Positions 27,002-36,772 of a DNA stretch of 64,000 nt are shown in pieces. The notes under the pieces are model-generated. The model was given only the letters and a program-made list of their open reading frames with translations, was not told where the DNA came from and did no database searches. The position numbers and the translations under genes were made by a program. Numbering within the stretch: position 1 is the first letter of the stretch; each line of letters opens with the position of its first letter. The stretch comes from Bacteroidaceae bacterium (GTDB lineage Bacteria; Bacteroidota; Bacteroidia; Bacteroidales; Muribaculaceae), in NCBI GenBank assembly GCA_021768245.1, contig JAETNO010000016.1:5416-69415 (forward strand), written 5' to 3'.

Positions 27002-28525
27002 TTATGACTGATGGGCGGGACGGAGAAGGTCATTGACCGTCTTAACCGGATTGAAAGTCGAGATAGGCACCTCAACAAATACGGTATTCCAGTCGCTCAT
27101 TGCACCGTTCCAAAGACCGGGTAGCTCCATAGCGCGAAGCTCCTTGCCGTGGCTCGACTTCGAAGAAATAAATCCGGTAGCCGGGTCAACATATGAGGGA
27201 AGGTCAAACTTCTTTCCATGGATATCCTTTATATAGCATACGAGGTCGACCGGATTGAAATGGGTTGCCGACTTCATCATTTTCATATACTCCCCGTTGT
27301 TCGGGTCTACCTGATTGCTTTCAAGAATCTGTGGAGATGTCGAGCCGTCCGGATTATAAGCTATGAACGGGCCTCCGCCAGGCTCACCTTCATTACGAAC
27401 CATTCCGCAGACACGAAGAGGCCTGTTGAGCTTTTCACGGATATACTTGACCACGCTGTCGGAATCCATCTTTTCAAGCTTGGCATCGCGGACATTGAGC
27501 ACATTGTTGAGATAGTCAAGCATGCGCTTGATATCGTCCTGTGTATAGAGTTTCTCGTCAATAGCCTGAAGATCCTCTTCTATCTGGTCATGAACCTGGA
27601 GAAGGAGACCGCCAAGCACTTCCTTATATTTTATAGTATCAGCACGCTTCGAATCGGGAACAACGTTGTCGATATTCTTGATGAATACCACTGCCGATTC
27701 CATGTCATTGAGATTCTGTATGAGGGCACCATGTCCTCCGGGACGGAAAAGCAGATGTCCGTCTTCAAGGAAGGGTGTATTGTCGGGATTCACGGCAACA
27801 GTGTCGGTTGAAGGCTTCTGCTCGCTCATTGTCACATTGAATTTCACTCCTGTGCGGGCTTCAGTCGCGGGAATGACCTCGGCAAGTTTTTCCTCAAAGA
27901 GTTTTCTGTGATTTGCCGAGACAGTGAAATGGAGATTTACTATCCCCTTTGAATTCGCAGCCGTCTGGGCGCCTTCAGTAAGATGTTCTTCAATAGGAGT
28001 GCGCGCACCGTCAGGATACGTATGGAATTTAAGCAGACCTTTCGGGAGACCGCCATAGTTCATTCCTTCGGGTTTGACAATCGCTGCAATAATGTCGCGG
28101 TTGCGTCCTGCCGAAATAAGAGAGTCGAGGTCTTCACCATAAAGGGTCTTGACAGTCTCACGAAGTTCAGGCAGGAAGGGTAGCTTGTCAATATTTGCAA
28201 TGAGAGCGGCAACCGGCGAACCATCCTTCAATTCATCAGTACCACCGTCAACAAACTCAAACAAGGCCTTAAACATACGGGAAGCCGCACCGGATGCAGG
28301 CACAAATTTACAAACCTCACCGCCATGAGAAAGGTATTCCTTCCAACGTTCAAGAGCGGAAGTCACCTCCTCTTCGTCAAGACGAAAGATTCCGGCACCT
28401 ACACGAGCGGCATCACTAATCTGCAAATAGGGAAAACCGGTGACAAAACGCTGGAGCTGGGCTTCAACTTCACTTTCGCTTATCCCTTTGTTTTTCAAGA
28501 GTTCAAGATCTTCGGGTCGTAGCAT
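27002..28525 (-). CDS. DUF4301 family protein
   Basis: A 507-residue cytoplasmic protein of the DUF4301 family, which is found mostly in Bacteroidetes and has no assigned reaction that I know. No signal peptide or membrane segment is seen. A glycine-rich stretch FVPASGAASRMFKALFEF (about 75-92) and GGLPKGLLKFHTYPDG (about 157-172) resemble phosphate or nucleotide-binding loops of sugar nucleotidyltransferases, so a nucleotidyl or phosphosugar role is possible but unproved. Its promoter lies in the gap to the MBOAT gene. Confidence 0.85.
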   Translation of the reverse strand: MLRPEDLELLKNKGISESEVEAQLQRFVTGFPYLQISDAARVGAGIFRLDEEEVTSALERWKEYLSHGGEVCKFVPASGAASRMFKALFEFVDGGTDELKDGSPVAALIANIDKLPFLPELRETVKTLYGEDLDSLISAGRNRDIIAAIVKPEGMNYGGLPKGLLKFHTYPDGARTPIEEHLTEGAQTAANSKGIVNLHFTVSANHRKLFEEKLAEVIPATEARTGVKFNVTMSEQKPSTDTVAVNPDNTPFLEDGHLLFRPGGHGALIQNLNDMESAVVFIKNIDNVVPDSKRADTIKYKEVLGGLLLQVHDQIEEDLQAIDEKLYTQDDIKRMLDYLNNVLNVRDAKLEKMDSDSVVKYIREKLNRPLRVCGMVRNEGEPGGGPFIAYNPDGSTSPQILESNQVDPNNGEYMKMMKSATHFNPVDLVCYIKDIHGKKFDLPSYVDPATGFISSKSSHGKELRAMELPGLWNGAMSDWNTVFVEVPISTFNPVKTVNDLLRPAHQS

Positions 28526-28562
28526 ATCTATGCGATGTTAAGTGTTAAAAGTTTTTACAACC

Positions 28563-28592
28563 CAAAGTTACACAATTTTTCCCAAAAAACAA
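28563..28592 (-). promoter_or_regulatory. Promoter of the DUF4301 gene
   Basis: Minus-strand TTG (complement of 28590-28592), 19-nt spacer, TAACTTTG (complement of 28563-28570). It lies in the 77-nt gap between the MBOAT stop and the DUF4301 start, so DUF4301 is its own unit. Confidence 0.65.
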
Positions 28593-28602
28593 TCGGAGGT
28601 CA

Positions 28603-30207
28603 CTAATATTGGAGATAGATGAAAGGCACTATATCACTTTGGCGCACCTGAATCACAATTATTATAACCAAAGCAAGGACAATTGCCTGCACTATAGACG
28701 GTGAAAGGATGAAAGCAGTGCGGAAACGCCCCGTGAAACGCGAGGGACTTACATGGACCACGTAGCCCACAAACATAAGGAGAACAATTGACAGATAGCT
28801 CTCAACAAACTGAGGAGCTACGGATATATGGAAATCAAACAGAATCTGATGCCACATCATTCCCACATCCTCAAGCGAAGGAGCACGGAAAAACATGAAT
28901 GTCACCGCAATTAAGGCAAAAGTAAAAAACATGTTGAGCCCTCTAATCCATGGCGATGATGAAGCCTGCGAAGTGACCACAACAAGCTGTCCGGTTTCCG
29001 TAACTACAGTCTCCGAGACTTCAACAGGGAAGAATTTACGTATCATCTTGTGGACTACAAGGAGACCTCCGTGAATCGCACCCCATATCACATACATCCA
29101 CGACGCTCCATGCCAAAGACCACCGATAACCATAGTGGCAAACTGATTGAAATACATCCTCGGACGGGAACATCTGTTACCGCCAAGAGGGATGTAGACA
29201 TAATCACGCAGCCATGTCGAAAGTGATATATGCCATCTGTGCCAGAACTCGGTAGGATTCTGTGCTTTGAAAGGCGCATTGAAGTTCTCCTTGAAACGAT
29301 ATCCCAAAAGCAAGGCAAGGCCAATGGCCATATCACTGTAACCCGAAAAATCACAATAGAGCTGAACGGTAAATCCGAAAGTTGCCATGAGATTTTCAAA
29401 GCCGCTATAGAGCGCCGGATTGTCAAACACGCGGTCAACAAAATTACCGCTTATGAAATCAGCTATCACAACTTTCTTTACAAGGCCTAAGATTATAAGA
29501 TAGATGCCCTCGGAAGCCATGAGGCGGGTTGCCACCGGATTTGCCTTTATCTGAGGGAGCATGTCCTTCGCCCTGACAACAGGGCCGGCAAGCAGAGGCG
29601 GGAAAAACGTGAGGAAAAACACATAGTCAAATAGGCTCTGACAAGCCTTCATTCGTCCACGGTAGAGGTCTACTATATAACTTATGGAGCGGAAAGTAAA
29701 GAAGGATATGCCGGCTGGAAGAAGCAGAGCTTCGACATGGAAATCTACGGTTGCAAACTGAGAGACTGTATCAAAAATCAGTTTGAAATATTTAAAATAG
29801 GCAAGCATGCCAACGTTCACCGTGACATTCACAAACACTATCATACGGCGCAAGAAGCCTGATGCGCGTCCGGAATTTGACACCGCATCCATAAAAAGCC
29901 CAAGCAAATAGTCACTAAGACAGACTCCGAGCAGAATCAGACAAGCTATCCCGGATGCTTTGTAGTAGAAATAAAGCGAAAAAAGTATCACAAGTGTCAT
30001 TTTCAACACTCTTACACCTTTCACCATCCAATACACACAGAAAAATGCTACAAAAAGGAGCAAAAAAAGCCCTGTATTAAACATCAAAGGCTGGGCAGGG
30101 TCATATTTCAGCAACTCAATCAGTTTTTCAACGTCAATATTGATATTATTGAAAAACTCTGAGACGGAAGCCATAAAAGCGGTCAGCAATGTCGTGACAG
30201 ATTCCAA
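28603..30207 (-). CDS. MBOAT O-acyltransferase (AlgI/DltB type)
   Basis: Inner-membrane O-acyltransferase of 534 residues with about ten to twelve helices, of the AlgI/DltB/PatA group that moves acetyl groups across the membrane for polysaccharide or peptidoglycan modification. The conserved block is clear: FNAPFKAQNPTEFWHRWHISLSTWLRDYVYIPLGGNR, then GLWHGASWMYVIWGAIHGG with the catalytic His in GLWHG. It lies 71 nt after two SGNH-type genes on the same strand, which are the expected periplasmic partners. The modified glycan is unknown; no alginate or cellulose genes are near. Confidence 0.93.
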   Translation of the reverse strand: MESVTTLLTAFMASVSEFFNNINIDVEKLIELLKYDPAQPLMFNTGLFLLLFVAFFCVYWMVKGVRVLKMTLVILFSLYFYYKASGIACLILLGVCLSDYLLGLFMDAVSNSGRASGFLRRMIVFVNVTVNVGMLAYFKYFKLIFDTVSQFATVDFHVEALLLPAGISFFTFRSISYIVDLYRGRMKACQSLFDYVFFLTFFPPLLAGPVVRAKDMLPQIKANPVATRLMASEGIYLIILGLVKKVVIADFISGNFVDRVFDNPALYSGFENLMATFGFTVQLYCDFSGYSDMAIGLALLLGYRFKENFNAPFKAQNPTEFWHRWHISLSTWLRDYVYIPLGGNRCSRPRMYFNQFATMVIGGLWHGASWMYVIWGAIHGGLLVVHKMIRKFFPVEVSETVVTETGQLVVVTSQASSSPWIRGLNMFFTFALIAVTFMFFRAPSLEDVGMMWHQILFDFHISVAPQFVESYLSIVLLMFVGYVVHVSPSRFTGRFRTAFILSPSIVQAIVLALVIIIVIQVRQSDIVPFIYLQY

Positions 30208-30278
30208 CGCAGTAGAAAAATAAATGATATCTGACTTATTTTAACATATTTCCCAAATTGAGCAGGAATAAGATTCAA

Positions 30279-31661
30279 TCAATTCTGGTTGCGGAGAGCA
30301 TCCATTATCGCATCATAGAGCAAACGCCCTTCAAGATTATAGCCTGCATGGGTATGATGCACACGGTCCTTTGCAAAAAGGTTAGAACTAATCCATGAAG
30401 AACTTGCTCCCGAGCCTCCGGCAACTTCATACCAATCATAGACAGCGACCCCATTGTTCTTACCATAATCAAGAATCGCCTGACGGAGAGGAGCTATATT
30501 GGCATTGACAGCATAGGAGCGTGTCTTCTTTGTAACCGTCCGATAAGTAGCCTTGCGACCTTTGCGGCGCTTATTTCGCACCCTCACCTTTTTAGATGTC
30601 GTCACGCTGCGATGGCACTCCATAGGGGTCGTTAGCAGGATTAAAGCTTCGGGATTTGCGGAACGGATGTTCTTGACGAGACGGTCAATTGAATTTGTAA
30701 ACGTCCGGGTGTCAGCCCGACGTCCGAAAGCCTCATTCGTACCCAATGAAATAATCACCAGGTTTGGTTGCAGGGGATTTATGCCGAGTCCCACTGTGCC
30801 GATGCGGTTGTATGAATCATAGGTTGCTCCATTGTTGCCTATAGCGTGGTAGAAAACCCCGGGACGGTCGCCGGACAGAGCCGCACCGTAGAGAGTCAAA
30901 TCGCCGGCAGATGCAAATGAGACATTTATTTTTGTAGCAAGCGAAGCAAGGATAATCTGAGTATAATCTCGCGAGGGGATTGCACGGAAATGCAATGGGT
31001 TGCCATTCTCATCAGTGACATCCTTGACGGTCAGTTTACCATTATGGAAAAGTGTTGTCGAGGAGAATGGATTATAATCATCTGTGTCAAGCGTGCCGAT
31101 TGTTATCTCACTGGTAGGACTTGCCGGACGGATAGATGTGCCTGTGAAACCTACGGTCTGAATCCATGTAGGATTCATGAGCTTCACCGAATTCCATGAA
31201 TTCCGACTCTGGAACACATAGTCACGCGGCTGGTTTGTCCCACATATCCTAAGCGGAGATATGAGACCTCGTCCCGCATTTCCGAAATCGTATTGGAGCA
31301 GTTCACGCGTAGTCCCGGTATTGATATCCGCCTGCACATGACTATCACCGATATGTACGATTGAGACCGGAGAATTCTTGCTGTTTTCGAAAGCCGAACG
31401 AAGTTTCGTCCAATCAGCGCCATTATATATGATGTGGTTGGCCCCTTTCTTGATGAAAGCAGGGATAGGGATATCTATATCGTCGGCCTCGTCGGGGATA
31501 ATCACAGGATTCTCGCGGACTGCGCGGTCGAAATCGTCAGCATCGTCGTCAGCAACAATCTCATCTTCCTCATTGCTATCAGGCACCACAGTCTGAGCCC
31601 ACGCAAAACAAGGGAGCAATGCGACTGTCAATGGAAGGAATATTCTGCGGTTAAATTTCAT
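30279..31661 (-). CDS. Periplasmic SGNH/GDSL-type hydrolase or acetyltransferase
   Basis: A 460-residue exported protein with a signal peptide (about 1-22, cleaved after AWA). The SGNH domain starts near 98: block I VHIGDSHVQAD carries the nucleophile Ser, block III LGTNEAF provides Gly/Asn near 303, and block V is DRVHHTHAGYN near 435 with Asp-x-x-His. A Lys/Arg-rich insertion (KKVRVRNKRRKGRK) near 368 is unusual. Its 3' neighbour is the MBOAT gene, and it overlaps the following SGNH gene by 4 nt. Such proteins transfer acetyl from an MBOAT partner to the glycan or remove it. Confidence 0.88.
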   Translation of the reverse strand: MKFNRRIFLPLTVALLPCFAWAQTVVPDSNEEDEIVADDDADDFDRAVRENPVIIPDEADDIDIPIPAFIKKGANHIIYNGADWTKLRSAFENSKNSPVSIVHIGDSHVQADINTGTTRELLQYDFGNAGRGLISPLRICGTNQPRDYVFQSRNSWNSVKLMNPTWIQTVGFTGTSIRPASPTSEITIGTLDTDDYNPFSSTTLFHNGKLTVKDVTDENGNPLHFRAIPSRDYTQIILASLATKINVSFASAGDLTLYGAALSGDRPGVFYHAIGNNGATYDSYNRIGTVGLGINPLQPNLVIISLGTNEAFGRRADTRTFTNSIDRLVKNIRSANPEALILLTTPMECHRSVTTSKKVRVRNKRRKGRKATYRTVTKKTRSYAVNANIAPLRQAILDYGKNNGVAVYDWYEVAGGSGASSSWISSNLFAKDRVHHTHAGYNLEGRLLYDAIMDALRNQN

Positions 31662-33034
31662 TTCAAATCTTGTTGAATAGCGTTAAACAACTCTTCGGCC
31701 AGACGTTTGCCCCCTTTGTGGGTCAGATGGATATAGTCTTTATTCATCAATCCGGTGGAGCTCCATGTCACCACTGCGTCCTCACCGCCCATGGCCTCAC
31801 GCGTATCCCAGAAAAGGCAGTGGGCACGGCGTGCGGCATCCCTTTGCGCGGTAATCATATACTGAGCCGTAGCCATTGACTTTATCTGTGAACCCCGTCG
31901 CTCACCACGGTCTCCGACACCCATCAGAAGGATATCGGCGTCGGGATAACAAAGTCTCACATGGTTTATCACATCGACCATCCGCGAACAGTAAACATTG
32001 TAATTCTTCTGCTTCGCACTCATGGCATTTATGCCAAACTCAAGGATTATGAGATCATAGTTGACAAACTCCGACATCTCTTTTGAGAGTTCGGGATTGA
32101 CACGGGTCAACGTTATGCCGGAAAAACCACGCGACGACATGCAATCAAGGCTGACACCCGTAGAACCATCAAGCCAGACACCGAGGCCAATCAAAGATGA
32201 TGCACTTGTCTTAATGCCGAATTCTGAAACCTGCTTCGAGATTTCTAAACATTGAACGGATTGTGACCCCACGATATTGCGCTCTTCCCAATCTGAACCA
32301 TCAGTTTTAACACTGATTGTAATATTCTCGGGCGCAATGAAAAGGAAGCGGGATCGTGACCATGATTCCGTATGGCTGAAAGCCGAAGTACCCTTATAAG
32401 TCGAAGTCGCTGTTCCGGAAGGGACAGAATACTGCTCGGCAATGTCAAGATATTTCTTATCCGCTTTCTTATTAGCCGTAAATGTTTTCCATCCTGAACC
32501 ACCCTGTCTAACCGAACGACGGAACCCGGGGAAGTCGGAATGCATATTGACATAGCCCACACCTTCTCCACCATAGGTATTCTGAAACAATTCGCGTAAA
32601 TCCTGAGTGAATATGTCACCTTCTATATAGCTGTCGCCCACCACTGCAATGCGGGCAAGACGCCCGGATTCCAATGCCGACTTTAGGTTGGAAAAACCTA
32701 CGCCAAGCGTGGTATAATCTTCAATCATCACTACATCTCCGACTCTCGATGGCTTTACAGGAGAGATTATCGTATCGATAGGTTCACCTGGGGCAGGGGC
32801 CACAGCCTGTGGTGTCAGGTCCTCTTTCTCGGCTCTAATCAATTCAGGGTCGATATTCTCTTCCGCCTCATAGGAAGGGACGCCCTCCATAATCCCAACC
32901 TCTTTAAGGATATCGCTCACAAGACTGAAATCTTTTATATGTCCCCCACTCCATTTCGATAATGGCAATAAAGAGACAACGACGACAATTATAAAAGCTA
33001 TCAGAATTATTATGAAAGGTGATGATTTCTTCAT
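31658..33034 (-). CDS. Membrane-anchored SGNH-type protein
   Basis: Second SGNH-like protein, 458 residues, with one N-terminal helix (about 7-26, probably an uncleaved anchor) and a catalytic domain in the periplasm. Block I is AVVGDSYIEGD near 129, block III is EFGINAM near 338, and block V DYIHLTHKGGK near 438, all consistent with an active site. It shares with its neighbour the HLTHxGxxxLA ending, suggesting an old duplication. Overlap with the next gene (ATGA type, 4 nt) points to coupled translation. It is 53 nt downstream of menF. Confidence 0.87.
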   Translation of the reverse strand: MKKSSPFIIILIAFIIVVVVSLLPLSKWSGGHIKDFSLVSDILKEVGIMEGVPSYEAEENIDPELIRAEKEDLTPQAVAPAPGEPIDTIISPVKPSRVGDVVMIEDYTTLGVGFSNLKSALESGRLARIAVVGDSYIEGDIFTQDLRELFQNTYGGEGVGYVNMHSDFPGFRRSVRQGGSGWKTFTANKKADKKYLDIAEQYSVPSGTATSTYKGTSAFSHTESWSRSRFLFIAPENITISVKTDGSDWEERNIVGSQSVQCLEISKQVSEFGIKTSASSLIGLGVWLDGSTGVSLDCMSSRGFSGITLTRVNPELSKEMSEFVNYDLIILEFGINAMSAKQKNYNVYCSRMVDVINHVRLCYPDADILLMGVGDRGERRGSQIKSMATAQYMITAQRDAARRAHCLFWDTREAMGGEDAVVTWSSTGLMNKDYIHLTHKGGKRLAEELFNAIQQDLK

Positions 33035-33087
33035 ATATTAATCAGACCTTAAAAGGCCGGTTGTTTTTCGCTTTATATGTTTTTAAC

Positions 33088-34245
33088 TTACGTATGCAGA
33101 AAAGAAACGGTTTCCGGATTAAGCAAAGTCTGCCCCTCAACCCCTGTCACGGAATTATCACCGAGCAGAATCGCAGCAAGAGTGGCGCTTTTCGCTTCAG
33201 TCTCCTGCCATTCACATTCCTCTGTCGAGTCAGCCATTATGCCGCCTCCGACATAAAGATTCACAAGTAATCCTTGGGAACCCGAAAATGATGCCCTCTC
33301 CATGAAAGCGCATCTTAAATTAACAAACGCCAGATAGTCGCCATTGATTCTCACTCCGACATAACCTCCATAGCAATGCCGGCGATGAGTCTCATAGAGA
33401 CCTATCTCCTCTTTAGCAATCTCTGGCGGATAGCCTGCAACCGCAGGAGTAGGACTAAGCAAGGCCAACAGGTCTTTTACATCGACCAATCCTTTAGCCT
33501 CAATTGGAGTGCACAAATGGACAATGTTTATGAAACGTAGCTCTCCAAGGTCACCTGTCGTCACATCCAGTCCATGGTTAGCAAGAAGAGTGGCGATGTA
33601 TGCGGCTACAATTCCATGCTCGGAAAGATTTTTTGAATCCCATTCACCACTTTCATCAGCACCACGTGTACCGGCAAGAGCCATTGTCCTAACAACATTT
33701 TCTGACTTGTCGCTTTCAAGAAGCAATTCGGGAGTAGAGCCGAGCCACAAACCGGTTTCGTGAGTGAAACAGAGATAGCGAAATGTGGAAGATGTTACAG
33801 AAAAATATTCATTCGCTATTTCAAAAATGGTCTTTATGGAAAATATGGAACGTATCCGTGACAAAACTGTCTTACCTCCATCCTTTTTCAAACGGGATAC
33901 TACACGGGAAAAAGCTTCATGATAGCTTGCACGAAACGTCGGGGTGACACGAGGATGAATCTCAGCAACTGTAGCCCCACAAGAAATGGTATTGGCATAT
34001 TCAATAGCCCCGGCTGCATCCATATCGAAAGGCACTCCTGCCGTATAGGGTTCATCATTGTCAAAGAAGTTTATATAGAAGCAGTCCGAATCATCGTCAC
34101 GAAATGCAGGCGAACTGCCATCTTCACGGGGGCGCGCGGCATAGAACTTGAAATCCTCTTCACCCGGCAGGGCGAAAAAGACAAAGGGTATCCCCTTCCA
34201 CATGCACATGTCTACAGCCTCTTCTATCAAGGAATCAATCTTCAT
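33088..34245 (-). CDS. menF: Isochorismate synthase
   Basis: Chorismate-binding enzyme, 385 residues, that makes isochorismate for menaquinone (or, less likely here, a siderophore). Conserved blocks of the family: MALAGTRG near 190, the segment WDSKNLSEHGIVAAYI, PTPAVAGYP near 285, and the C-terminal CYGGYVGV and LYVGGGIM with Glu residues for Mg2+. No menD or menB is next to it; in Bacteroides the men genes are often grouped, so this copy is split off. It overlaps rimO by 11 nt. The downstream O-acetylation genes are probably read through from the same promoter. Confidence 0.9.
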   Translation of the reverse strand: MKIDSLIEEAVDMCMWKGIPFVFFALPGEEDFKFYAARPREDGSSPAFRDDDSDCFYINFFDNDEPYTAGVPFDMDAAGAIEYANTISCGATVAEIHPRVTPTFRASYHEAFSRVVSRLKKDGGKTVLSRIRSIFSIKTIFEIANEYFSVTSSTFRYLCFTHETGLWLGSTPELLLESDKSENVVRTMALAGTRGADESGEWDSKNLSEHGIVAAYIATLLANHGLDVTTGDLGELRFINIVHLCTPIEAKGLVDVKDLLALLSPTPAVAGYPPEIAKEEIGLYETHRRHCYGGYVGVRINGDYLAFVNLRCAFMERASFSGSQGLLVNLYVGGGIMADSTEECEWQETEAKSATLAAILLGDNSVTGVEGQTLLNPETVSFLHT

Positions 34246-35566
34246 CGTTACCGTCCTCTATAGGTTCCGCCATCAATTCAAAGGGCATCGCCGAAGTAAT
34301 CCTGACATTATAGAATCTTCCACGTTCCAATGGCACTGTCTTCGAGACCAAGACCTCAGGATCAACCTCAGGGGAATCAAACTCAGTGCGACCGACATAA
34401 TAGTCAGCCTCCTCCCGGTCAATGACCACACGCAAGGTCTGTCCTACTTTTGACTCCTGAATCTCAGAAGAGATTTTTTCCTGAAGAGCCATCAGGCGTT
34501 CAAGACGTGAATTTTTCACTTCCTGAGGAATCGAATCGGTGAAATTTTTAGCACCGAAAGTATCCTCCTCTTCACAGTAAGCAAACGCGCCCATACGTTC
34601 GAAGCGCTGAGTGGCTACAAAATCAAGAAGTTCATCAAATTCCTCATCCCCTTCTCCGGGGAAACCCACCATCAGAGTGGTGCGGATATGTATGCCGGGA
34701 ACCCTTCTGCGGATTTCCGCCAACAGTTCACGCGTCTCGTCGCCTGTGATATGACGGCGCATATTAGCAAGAACCTTATCGGAACAATGCTGCAATGCTA
34801 TGTCAAGATACTTACATACATTATCGTGTGCCGCCATCACATCGATAAGTTCCATCGGGAAATCCTTGGGATAGGCATAGTGAAGCCTTATCCACCTGAC
34901 CCCTTCAACGGAAGCTATCTCCTCAACCAGGCGTGCGATTTCGGCTTTTCCATAAATATCAGAGCCATAATTGGTGAGATCCTGGGCAATCACATTGAAT
35001 TCCTTGACTCCACGGGCCACAAGCATACGCACTTCCTCAACAATCTCTTCAACCGGACGCGACTTATACCGGCCGGTGATGAGAGGAATCGCACAGAATG
35101 AACAGAATCGGTTACATCCTTCCGCGATTTTAAGGTAGGCATAATGACGGGGAGTCGTTATTATACGGTCGTAGGGAGCACTTCCGGGCGAACGGTGTGC
35201 GAGCTCGGAAACAAGTCGCGGCCAGTCGGTCTTACCGTACCATTTATCAACTTCCGGAATCTCGGCTGGAAGTTCCGACGAATAGCGTTCGGAGAGGCAG
35301 CCCATGACATAGAGCCCGTCAATCCGACCTTCGTTTTTAAGTTTACACCAGGCAAGAATCTCGTTAATCGATTCCTCCTTTGCATCACCGATGAAACCGC
35401 ATGTGTTTATAACGACCATACGCTTCCCGTCCGATTCAAAAAAAGAATCAGACGTGGAATCAGTCACATCATAACCCACATCGGAAAGCATCCTCATCAA
35501 ACGCTCGGAATCAACAAGATTTTTTGAACATCCGAGTGTGATGACAGCGATTTTATTAGACTTCAT
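34235..35566 (-). CDS. rimO: Ribosomal protein S12 methylthiotransferase
   Basis: Radical SAM enzyme that adds a methylthio group to an Asp of ribosomal protein S12. Residues: N-terminal UPF0004 domain with three Cys for one Fe-S cluster (TLGCSKN near 12, NTCGFIGDAKEES near 55, GCLSERY near 89), a radical SAM domain with CNRFCSFC near 154, and a C-terminal TRAM domain after about 370. Length 443 is normal. The N-terminal motif GCSKNLVDSE separates RimO from MiaB. It starts 12 nt after ftsY and overlaps menF. Confidence 0.95.
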   Translation of the reverse strand: MKSNKIAVITLGCSKNLVDSERLMRMLSDVGYDVTDSTSDSFFESDGKRMVVINTCGFIGDAKEESINEILAWCKLKNEGRIDGLYVMGCLSERYSSELPAEIPEVDKWYGKTDWPRLVSELAHRSPGSAPYDRIITTPRHYAYLKIAEGCNRFCSFCAIPLITGRYKSRPVEEIVEEVRMLVARGVKEFNVIAQDLTNYGSDIYGKAEIARLVEEIASVEGVRWIRLHYAYPKDFPMELIDVMAAHDNVCKYLDIALQHCSDKVLANMRRHITGDETRELLAEIRRRVPGIHIRTTLMVGFPGEGDEEFDELLDFVATQRFERMGAFAYCEEEDTFGAKNFTDSIPQEVKNSRLERLMALQEKISSEIQESKVGQTLRVVIDREEADYYVGRTEFDSPEVDPEVLVSKTVPLERGRFYNVRITSAMPFELMAEPIEDGNDED

Positions 35567-35578
35567 TTAATGACGCTC

Positions 35579-36538
35579 CTATTTTTCGCCGAATAGAGAC
35601 TCTACGAATTCCTTTTTGTGAAATACTTGCAAATCCTCGATTCCCTCGCCAAGCCCAATGTATTTAACAGGAATCTTGAACTGGTCACTTATACCAATGA
35701 CCACACCGCCTTTGGCAGTGCCATCAAGTTTGGTTATAGCAAGCTCATTGACCTGAGTGGCCGCTACAAACTGCTTGGCTTGCTCGAAAGCGTTCTGACC
35801 CGTTGACCCGTCAAGCACAAGAAGCACTTCATGGGGTGCATCAGGCACCAATTTCTGCATGACTCCCTTTACCTTTGTAAGTTCGTCCATGAGCCCTTTC
35901 TTATTATGGAGACGGCCTGCCGTGTCAATGATAACAACATCGGCATGATTGGCTATTGCACTCTGCAGCGTATCGAACGCAACTGAAGCTGGGTCAGCAC
36001 CAATTTTCTGCTTTATCACAGGCACATCTGCCCGTCTACCCCACTCTTCAAGCTGTTCGATAGCCGCCGCGCGGAATGTGTCAGCAGCACCGAGCACGAC
36101 TTTGTTTCCGGCTTTTTTAAACTGTGCCGCCATTTTGCCGATAGTAGTGGTCTTACCTACACCATTAACCCCGACAACCATTATTACATGAGGCTTGTGG
36201 GCCGGAGGGACAGTGAAATCATCCAAAGATGATTCGTTGCTGTTTTCAGCGAGCATATCCGCAATCTCCTCACACAGAAGGCGGTTGAGTTCGGAAGAAC
36301 CGACATATTTATCTTTGGCGACACGCTTCTGGATACGGTCAATAATCCGGAGCGTTGTATCGACACCGACATCCGAAGTCACAAAAACCTCTTCGAGATT
36401 GTCGAGCACCTCATCATCTATAGTAGATTTACCCGCAATAGCGTGGGAAAGACGGTCGAAAATCCCTCTTTGAGTCTTTTCAAGCCCCTTGTCAAGTGTC
36501 TCCTTTTTCTCGCGGGAAAAGAAATTAAAAAATCCCAT
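35579..36538 (-). CDS. ftsY: Signal recognition particle receptor FtsY
   Basis: GTPase that docks the signal recognition particle and its ribosome at the membrane. Its 319 residues contain the N domain (about 15-105) and the G domain with GVNGVGKTTTIGK near 123, DTFRAAAIEQL near 152, DTAGRLHNKKGLM near 205, and TKLDGTAKGG near 270. The long acidic A domain of E. coli FtsY is missing, which is normal in Bacteroidetes. It is the first gene of the ftsY-rimO-menF unit with a near-consensus promoter just upstream. Confidence 0.96.
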   Translation of the reverse strand: MGFFNFFSREKKETLDKGLEKTQRGIFDRLSHAIAGKSTIDDEVLDNLEEVFVTSDVGVDTTLRIIDRIQKRVAKDKYVGSSELNRLLCEEIADMLAENSNESSLDDFTVPPAHKPHVIMVVGVNGVGKTTTIGKMAAQFKKAGNKVVLGAADTFRAAAIEQLEEWGRRADVPVIKQKIGADPASVAFDTLQSAIANHADVVIIDTAGRLHNKKGLMDELTKVKGVMQKLVPDAPHEVLLVLDGSTGQNAFEQAKQFVAATQVNELAITKLDGTAKGGVVIGISDQFKIPVKYIGLGEGIEDLQVFHKKEFVESLFGEK

Positions 36539-36559
36539 ACTTCAGTATTTTTAGAACTG

Positions 36560-36590
36560 CAAAATTACACATATTTCCGCTATTATCCAA
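36560..36590 (-). promoter_or_regulatory. Promoter of the ftsY-rimO-menF unit
   Basis: Minus-strand TTG (complement of 36588-36590), 20-nt spacer, TAATTTTG (complement of 36560-36567). Predicted start near 36553, about 15 nt before ftsY, so the leader is very short. Confidence 0.75.
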
Positions 36591-36705
36591 AACAATATGG
36601 AAAGACCGCTCATATATAAACCGCAGCATCAGTGCCCTGTTAAAGAGAGGGATATGTCGCATTGAAATCTTTAATCTCTCTGAGGTTTCATTCCTGTCAA
36701 AATCC

Positions 36706-36755
36706 AAAAATATCGGCCTTATAACCGTCGTGACGGTTATAAGGCCGATATTTTT
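36706..36755 (-). terminator. Terminator of the uronate operon, perfect 24-bp stem
   Basis: Arms 36706-36729 and 36732-36755 are perfectly complementary with GT between them; the minus-strand tail is T rich. It starts 18 nt past the kdgK stop codon. Confidence 0.82.
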
Positions 36756-36772
36756 TCTATATACAACCTGAA

